This document shows, in pieces, positions 13,001 to 16,276 of a DNA stretch of 16,276 bases (the first letter of the stretch is position 1; each line of letters starts with the position of its first letter). The translations under genes were made by a program, and so were the position numbers. A model generated the notes under the pieces. That model saw nothing but the letters and a program-made list of their open reading frames with translations, ran no database searches and was not told the origin of the DNA. Source of the stretch: Baffinella frigidus (lineage: Eukaryota > Cryptophyceae > Cryptomonadales > Baffinellaceae); contig MU646486.1 in assembly GCA_026770585.1 (NCBI GenBank), positions 153,625 through 169,900 on the forward strand, read 5' to 3'.

Positions 13001-15339
13001 ATTAGTTGGAGCATAGCAATTTCTCCTATGCTTTCTGCTTTATGCTTTAGGGGTTGGGGTTTGGGGCAGCGTACCCTGCAGCCAGCGACCTTGGTCGCCA
13101 CTCCGCGCTTCACCGTAAGCTCGAATATCTGCATTGGGGTTGGGGTTTGGGGTTTGGGGTTTGGGGTTTGGGGTTTGGGGTTTGGGGTTTGGGGTTTGGG
13201 GTTTGGGGTATAGGGTTTAGGGGTTCGGGTGTGGGGTTTAGGGTGCAGGGTTTAGGGGTTGCGCTTAGGGTTTAGGGTTTAGGGTTCAGGGTTCAGGGTT
13301 CAGGGTTCAGGGTTTAGAGTTGACCGGGCAGGAGCGGTTTAGGGGTCAGGGTTTAGGGTTCGGAGTTTAGGGTTCAGGACACCTGCTGACCTGAGGGCTC
13401 GGAGATCACCCATATACGAACAATACACCCCTTAACCATATACGACGCTGCCCCCCCCAGAATAGAACCTGTTGGACGTTGGCCTCGCTAATGATGATGG
13501 TGGTGAGGACGCTGGGGAGGAGACCTCTTCAACCCTCACCCCTACTTCGTCACTACCGTACACCCCTAGACAACACTCCCCTTAACAGTAAACCCCTAGA
13601 CCATATACGAACAATACACCCCTAAACCATATACGAACAATACACCCCTTACCCATATACGACGCTGCCCCCCAGTATACAACCTAACCATATACGACGC
13701 TGCCCCCAGAATAGAACCTGTTGGACGTTGGCCTCGCTGATCATGATGGTGGTGAGGACGTTGGGGAGGAGCGCCTTCGTCACTCCCGCCACACAGCGGA
13801 CTACGACGTGATTTCTCCATGACCCAACCCATCGGAGGACACTCCACACGACCGTCCAAATAAGCCGTCCATCTATCATATATAGGCCACACCCACAAGA
13901 ATTTGCTGAGCCACTTCCTACCGTAGGGCGACCCGTAGGTCATAGAATTTGCCTCCACACGACCCTACGGTAGGCCATCCGTAGCGACATAGGCTTTCGG
14001 GGTTGGTGTTCAGGATTGTAGGTGGAGGGCACCTGTTGGACGTTGGCCTCGGAGATGATGATGGTGGCGATGACGTTGGGGAGGAGACCTCTTCAACCCC
14101 GACCCCTACTTCCTCACATCCCTACACCCCTAGACAACACACACACAAACAATAAACCCCTAACCCATATACGAACAATACACCCCTTACCCATATACGA
14201 CGCTGCCCCCCAGTATACAACCTAACCATATACGACGCTGCCCCCAGAATAGAACCTGTTGGACGTTGGCCTCGCTGATCATGATGGTGGTGAGGACGTT
14301 GGGGAGGAGCGAGACAGCCGCCTTGGTCACTTCGTTGATGAGGTTGTAGATGATGTCGTGCGGGACAATCTGCAGACACGAAATATAGAGTCAACTTTCA
14401 GTCGTCTGGGAAATGACTTTAGGATGCCTTGGTCACGTCGTTGTTGAGGTTGTAGATGATATCATGGGAGACAATCTGCGGACACGAGAAGTGACTTTTG
14501 GAGTCCCGCACGAGAGAAGTGACCTTTACAAGAGAAGTGACGTTTAGAGTCCCGCGCAGTTGACTAAATCGGCAGGGTTGGTTCGAGGACGGTTAACTAA
14601 TCCGAGCAGATTGTAGATGCTGCCGTGAGAGTCACGTGACTTGAGGCGTTTTCTAAAAGACTTTACTTGAATTCCACCCTCAAGATAGAACACAAAGATG
14701 TCAAATTGAGTAATGCTCCATATGAAAATGGTCAACCGCGCGGGACACTACGAGGAACCGCAGCCCCGGATATCCGGTGTAACGTGACCAACAATCGCTG
14801 ACTTTTGGCGTGTTTCCTCAGAAACAATCCAATAATTGACTGGAGGTGGTTCTCCGTAGTGTTCTGAGGGGTGTGGCGGGAGGTTCGAGGCAGGGTTCAT
14901 GGTTTAGGGTTCATGGTTTAGGGCACAGGGCACAGGGCACAGGGCACAGGGCACAGGGTTAAGGGTTAAGGGTTAAGGGTTTAGGGTACAGGATTTACGG
15001 TTCAGGGTTCAGGGTTTAGGGTTTAACCTGGAGCTGTTGCTTAGGGTTTAGGGTTTAACCCCAAGCTTGGGTCCAGGGTTCAGGGTTTAACCTCAAGCTT
15101 GGGTTCAGGGTTTAGGGTTTAACCTCAAGCTTGGGTTCAGGGTTTAGGGTTTAACTTCAAGCTTGGGTTCAGGGTTTAGGGTTTAACCTCAAGCTTGGGT
15201 TCAGGGTTTAGGGTTTAACTTCAAGCTTGGGTTCAGGGTTTAGGGTTTAATTTCAAGCTTGGGTTCAGGGTTCAGGGTTTAGGGTTTAACCTCAATCTTC
15301 TGCTCCCTGGCCTGCTTGAGCACCGCGCCCGACGGGTTC
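10025..15339 (-). CDS. infB: organellar translation initiation factor IF-2, 3' part (six exons)
   Basis: IF-2 is the GTPase that brings initiator tRNA to the small ribosomal subunit. A nuclear gene of this bacterial type would serve mitochondria or plastids. Exons (minus): 15291-15339, 14256-14369, 13075-13128, 11137-11211, 10465-10557 and 10025-10081, separated by introns of 921, 1127, 1863, 579 and 383 bp, all GT..AG. Joined, they give 146 residues in one frame. The order follows bacterial IF-2: VPHDIIYNLINEV (bacterial YxIIYxLIDEV), then ISEANVQQ, IFELTVKRGVATKVAGC, VTLGTFVAGS and VRAGDVIHTGK, then VESLRHNKDTVKEI, GVECGITLEDF and GGDIIRSIRVDS. It ends PRTSL then TAG. The GTPase and N-terminal domains must lie beyond 16276. 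All internal junctions are phase 0; exon E is entered in phase 2. Mitochondrial versus plastid targeting cannot be decided. Confidence 0.9.
10085..10212. repeat. TTTCGGG heptamer array (IF-2 intron)
   Basis: Mostly GTTTCGG units with TTTAGG variants. It directly precedes exon F in gene direction and provides that intron's 3' end. Confidence 0.9.
10253..10388 (-). pseudogene. tandem duplicate of IF-2 exon B 3' end
   Basis: This 136-bp copy adjoins its twin at 10389-10524 head to tail. It contains the last part of exon B (10329-10388) with donor AAG|GTCCGT, plus downstream intron sequence. A one-base deletion relative to exon B breaks the frame, so it is a pseudo-exon. Confidence 0.85.
10389..10524 (-). 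repeat. tandem repeat partner containing true exon B 3' end
   Basis: It begins GGGGTTATTCAGAATCAAGG like 10253. The duplication covers both sides of the exon B donor, giving two donor sites 136-137 bp apart. Confidence 0.85.
10465..10557 (-). other. IF-2 exon B
   Basis: The 93-bp, 31-codon exon follows ACACGCAG and ends TTCAAG before GTCCGT. It encodes VESLRHNKDTVKEISIGVEC, then GITLEDFTEFK, matching SLRRFKDDVxEVxxGxECGI of bacterial IF-2. Confidence 0.92.
10562..10916. repeat. TTTTGGG/TTTGGGG array (IF-2 intron)
   Basis: About 355 bp of GTTTGGG, GTTTTGGG and GTTTGGT units fill most of the exon A-exon B intron. Long frames on both strands here are low-complexity repeat translations, not genes. 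Confidence 0.92.
11030..11116. repeat. TTTCGGG-type array (IF-2 intron)
   Basis: Degenerate TTTCGGR units lie immediately downstream of exon A in gene direction. Confidence 0.8.
11137..11211 (-). other. IF-2 exon A
   Basis: The 75-bp, 25-codon exon follows GTCCGCAG and ends GGCAAG before GTTGCG. It encodes VTLGTFVAGSEAQVV, then RAGDVIHTGK, equivalent to bacterial VTEGxxxR..xVRVLRDxVVIYEG. Confidence 0.9.
11218..11400. repeat. AT-rich intron block, copy 1
   Basis: It begins CGTATATATATTTTACCACC and includes CGTATATATATGTTATTACA. It is strongly AT-rich in a GC-rich region. A related block lies at 11849-11930. Confidence 0.8.
11435..11483 (-). pseudogene. IF-2 exon A 5'-edge copy a
   Basis: The first 44 nt of exon A and its acceptor CGCAG are reproduced without visible change, from GTGACGCTGGGGACG to CGCAGGTTGT. 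The copy then diverges, so the rest of the exon is missing. Confidence 0.85.
11486..11600. repeat. CAAGTGGATATGTTGACTTAT repeat cluster
   Basis: Four imperfect copies start at 11486, 11512, 11540 and 11568, with another near 11714. The same motif forms a 26-bp tandem pair at 15363-15414, so it is shared by two IF-2 introns. Confidence 0.75.
11633..11680 (-). pseudogene. IF-2 exon A 5'-edge copy b
   Basis: This has the same 44-nt segment with a few changes, and its acceptor reads GAAG. It retains the adjoining intron sequence CGTATATATAT, showing that the duplicated unit spans the junction. Confidence 0.8.
11779..11825 (-). pseudogene. IF-2 exon A 5'-edge copy c
   Basis: This is a further copy with changes inside, and the acceptor is destroyed (TTG in place of CAG). 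Confidence 0.75.
11849..12062. repeat. AT-rich intron block, copy 2
   Basis: TTACCACCAACATTTCGTCG and following TATATATG repeats match 11229-11290 and continue with ATACAC-type sequence. No gene is seen. Confidence 0.75.
12073..12220. mobile_element. hairpin element, diverged copy
   Basis: The left arm begins AACGTCCTGAAAACCGGGTA. The right arm, inverted, carries CTACCCGGGTTAGCCTAT. It is a diverged relative of 12253-12400. Confidence 0.6.
12253..12400. mobile_element. 148-bp hairpin element with 64-bp arms
   Basis: Arms 12253-12316 and 12337-12400 are inverted copies with four mismatches in 64, around a 20-nt loop. It contains CCTAGGACCTCCTACCGTAG. It is probably a foldback MITE inside the D-A intron; once transcribed it would form a long RNA hairpin. 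Confidence 0.8.
12421..12452 (-). pseudogene. IF-2 exon A internal fragment
   Basis: On minus, GCAGGTTGTGGGCGCCGGCG and ACGT match the middle of exon A with two differences in 24. It lies about 1.2 kb upstream of the intact exon. Confidence 0.55.
12484..12740. repeat. TTTAGGG array (IF-2 intron)
   Basis: About 250 bp of the plant-type telomere heptamer with TTTATGG and TTCAGGG variants, G-rich on plus. Confidence 0.93.
12749..12802 (-). pseudogene. IF-2 exon D 3'-edge copies with stop codon
   Basis: This copy reads like the end of exon D but has TAG where exon D has GCG (Ala), and its donor is GCACGC instead of GTACGC. A 21-22-bp part (GCGGAGTGTAGACCAAGGTC) is repeated in tandem. Confidence 0.8.
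12881..12914 (-). pseudogene. IF-2 exon D fragment
   Basis: ACGGTGAAGCGCGGAGTGTA and GACCAAGGTCG correspond to the centre of exon D, again with TAG replacing GCG. The shared change suggests it descends from the same degenerate copy as 12749-12802. Confidence 0.75.
13075..13128 (-). other. IF-2 exon D
   Basis: The 54-bp, 18-codon exon follows CAATGCAG and ends TGCAGG before GTACGC. It encodes IFELTVKRGVATKVAGCR, matching the bacterial VF..xxxGxIAGC segment. Confidence 0.88.
13133..13320. repeat. TTTGGGG then TTTAGGG array (IF-2 intron)
   Basis: It starts as nearly pure GGTTTGG units and changes to TTTAGGG and TTCAGGG units. It abuts the acceptor of exon D. Confidence 0.92.
13469..13522 (-). 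pseudogene. IF-2 exon C 3'-edge copy 1
   Basis: This reproduces LLPSVLTTIIISEANVQQ and the donor CAG|GTTCTA. The exon's 5' half is absent. Confidence 0.8.
13627..13773 (-). repeat. 147-bp repeat, distal copy (exon C 3' edge copy 2)
   Basis: By eye it is identical to 14165-14311. It holds exon C's last 56 nt (13718-13773), the donor and about 90 bp of intron, including CCATATACGACGCTGCCCCC units. Confidence 0.9.
13917..13974. repeat. CCTACCGTAGGG inverted pair
   Basis: CCTACCGTAGGG (13917-13928) and CCCTACGGTAGG (13963-13974) face each other across 34 nt. It is the same core as in the MITE families. Confidence 0.75.
14033..14086 (-). pseudogene. IF-2 exon C 3'-edge copy 3
   Basis: This reads LLPNVIATIIISEANVQQ then donor GTGCCC. 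With copy 1 it shares about 100 bp of flank (ACCTCTTCAACCC onward), indicating a higher-order duplication of about 540-560 bp. Confidence 0.8.
14165..14311 (-). repeat. 147-bp repeat, copy containing the true exon C end
   Basis: It overlaps the last 56 nt of intact exon C and its donor. It is offset by 538 bp from the identical copy. Confidence 0.9.
14256..14369 (-). other. IF-2 exon C
   Basis: The 114-bp, 38-codon exon follows TGTCTGCAG and ends CAACAG before GTTCTA. It encodes IVPHDIIYNLINEVTKAA, then LLPNVLTTIMISEANVQQ. Confidence 0.9.
14423..14475 (-). pseudogene. IF-2 exon C 5'-edge copy
   Basis: After acceptor TCCGCAG it reads IVSHDIIYNLNNDVTKAS then an in-frame TAA. The 3' half is missing. 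It lies just upstream of the intact exon. Confidence 0.85.
14490..14885. other. intron sequence without recognised features
   Basis: AGAAGTGAC occurs three times in 14488-14540. The rest of this part of the E-C intron shows no gene or recognised repeat. Confidence 0.5.
14896..15030. repeat. mixed GGGCACA, GGGTTAA and TTTAGGG arrays
   Basis: Consecutive short arrays of different heptamer-like units, each locally uniform. Confidence 0.85.
15030..15290 (-). repeat. 32-bp tandem array carrying exon E donor remnants
   Basis: CAAGCTTGGG recurs at 15062, 15094, 15126, 15158, 15190, 15222 and 15254, exactly 32 bp apart. Each unit contains TTTAACCTCA or TTTAACTTCA, which on minus reads like the exon E end and donor GAG|GTTAAA followed by CCCTAAACCC. 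Confidence 0.85.
15291..15339 (-). other. IF-2 exon E
   Basis: The 49-bp exon follows acceptor CCTTGCAG and ends GAG before donor GTTAAA. One base completes a split codon (CCG if Pro, as in the FNVRP motif), then NPSGAVLKQAREQKIE, which precedes the IIYNL helix in IF-2. Confidence 0.8.
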
Positions 15340-15362
15340 CTGCAAGGTCAAACTTATGAGGA

Positions 15363-15449
15363 CAAGTGGATATGTTGACTTATGACGTCAAGTGGATATG
15401 TTGACTTATGACGACTCATGGGGGTTGACTTATGACGACTCATGGGGGT
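15363..15449. repeat. 26-bp and 24-bp tandem pairs
   Basis: CAAGTGGATATGTTGACTTA repeats at 15363 and 15389. TTGACTTATGACGACTCATG repeats at 15401 and 15425. They lie upstream of exon E's acceptor. Confidence 0.85.
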
Positions 15450-15452
15450 TGC

Positions 15453-15476
15453 TTGGGCACCGCACCCGCCGGGTTC
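15453..15476 (-). pseudogene. IF-2 exon E 5'-edge copy 1
   Basis: After CCCTGCAG it reads NPAGAVPK, close to exon E's NPSGAVLK, then diverges. Confidence 0.75.
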
Positions 15477-15498
15477 CTGCAGGGCCGGGTCTGGGGTT

Positions 15499-15618
15499 AG
15501 AGAGAAGGGTGAGGGGGATGAGGGGAGAGAGAGAGATGGAGAGAGAGAGGGAGCGAGAGAGAGAGAGGGAGGGAGGGAGAGGGAGGGAGGGAGAGAGAGA
15601 GACAGGGAGACAGAGAGC
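15499..15618. repeat. polypurine GA/GGGA tract
   Basis: About 120 nt are almost entirely purine on plus, so CT-rich in the IF-2 transcript. Such tracts can form triplex DNA. Confidence 0.85.
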
Positions 15619-15662
15619 GCGGGGCGCCACGGCTGCCTCGTCCCCGACGCCGACTGCGACCC

Positions 15663-15679
15663 CTGTGCCCGCGGGGTCC
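15663..15679 (-). pseudogene. IF-2 exon E 5'-edge copy 2
   Basis: The acceptor CCCTGCAG is followed by GGACCCCGCGGGC, aligned to the start of exon E. The shared intron tail (CCAGACCCGGC) is also present at copy 1. Confidence 0.6.
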
Positions 15680-15719
15680 CTGCAGGGCCGGGTCTGGAGT
15701 TAGAGACGGCTCCAATGAC

Positions 15720-15960
15720 GACCAATGGCTCCAAGAACGGGCCTGGAATGTCCTATCGAAGAGCCTGGAGTGGTTGACCCCCAAACCCTCTCGCAGGTTA
15801 CGTTAGAGAGATTGATAATTCATTACCAAACAACCAGCGTCAGCGCCAGCGCCACACATGCAGCGCCGCACATGCTCGACGCATTGTGCCACTGCTGTAC
15901 CCCGTGTCGGCCGCTCATACGAGCATGTTCCGGATGGATTCTAACTCCACCTCCTACACG
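15720..15960. other. no supported gene
   Basis: Presumably intron upstream of exon E. I found no upstream IF-2 exon (the FNVR segment) here. Confidence 0.4.
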
Positions 15961-16022
15961 TCTAGGGTTAAGGGTCTGGGAACTGGGGCTTCGGGTTGCG
16001 GGTTTCGGAACACACGCGGACA

Positions 16023-16031
16023 CCCGGGTTC
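16023..16031 (-). pseudogene. IF-2 exon E acceptor copy 3 (very short)
   Basis: CCTGCAG|GAACCCGGG on minus. Only about nine exon bases remain, and it is recognised mainly through the shared acceptor context. Confidence 0.45.
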
Positions 16032-16117
16032 CTGCAGGGTCAGGTCTAGGGTTTAGGGTCTGGTCTGGGGTCTGGGGTTGCGTGTTTCGGAACACACGCG
16101 GACACCCCGCCTCTTCA

Positions 16118-16139
16118 GAGCACGGAGCCCGCCGGGTTC
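16118..16139 (-). pseudogene. IF-2 exon E 5'-edge copy 4
   Basis: After CTGCGG (acceptor AG lost) it reads NPAGSVL then TGA. It resembles exon E's first codons. Confidence 0.65.
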
Positions 16140-16179
16140 CCGCAGGGTCGGGGTTGGTGTTTAGGGTTGAGGTTTCGTC

Positions 16180-16276
16180 TTTAGGGTGTAGGGTGTAGGG
16201 TGTAGGGTGTAGGGTGTAGGGTGTGGGGTGTAGGGTGTAGGGTGTAGGGTGTAGGGTGTAGGGTGTAGGGTGTAGG
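16180..16276. repeat. TGTAGGG heptamer array at the right edge
   Basis: About thirteen almost uniform GTGTAGG units run to the end of the window. This variant is distinct from the TTTAGGG, TTTGGGG and TTTCGGG arrays. Confidence 0.93.

Noticed and set aside
15392-15784. Glu/Arg- or Ser/Leu-rich frames across 15392-15784
   Set aside because: They are produced by the polypurine tract at 15499-15618, within the IF-2 upstream intron.

Overview
This is a GC-rich nuclear window from a eukaryote, probably a unicellular alga. The evidence is a divergent H2B/H2A histone pair, a gene split into short exons with GT..AG introns, and many TTTAGGG-type (plant/green-algal telomere-like) heptamer arrays. Histone 3' stem-loops are known in green algae but not in land plants, so a prasinophyte-like green alga is my best guess; this is inference. 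No bacterial operon, CRISPR array, rRNA or complete tRNA gene was seen.

Layout. 1-900: short repeats, some carrying splice-site-like sequences on the minus strand and possibly belonging to an unidentified spliced gene. 866-2007: small inverted-repeat elements (MITE-like), some with target-site duplications and one nested in another. 2008-3670: mostly unassigned, with a 10-bp tandem repeat and dispersed repeat blocks. 3676-4899: a 1.2-kb terminal-inverted-repeat element flanked by TA, carrying one acidic reading frame. 4957-5185: a nested pair of MITEs. 5641-6923: the histone locus, with H2B on minus and H2A on plus, a shared 228-bp promoter, and a similar three-part 3' module after each gene. 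7264-10021: dense MITE territory with two main families, TA-CAGGGGTACCTCG and TATCCCTTAAGTG.

10025-15339 (minus): the main discovery. Hidden between telomere-like arrays are six short exons that join in frame to give the last 146 residues of a bacterial-type translation initiation factor IF-2, nuclear-encoded for mitochondrion or plastid. The stop codon is at 10025-10027 and the 5' part of the gene lies beyond the right edge. No single long reading frame covers it; it was found by aligning translated splice-bounded blocks to the IF-2 C-terminal domain.

Around nearly every IF-2 exon lie extra, mostly decayed copies of that exon's edge together with its splice site: acceptor-side copies for exons E, C and A, and donor-side copies for exons E, C, D and B. 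One such duplication is identical over 147 bp and so looks recent. The introns seem to have grown by repeated local duplication across exon-intron junctions, with locally homogenised heptamer arrays filling the rest. This pattern is the most unusual signal in the window.
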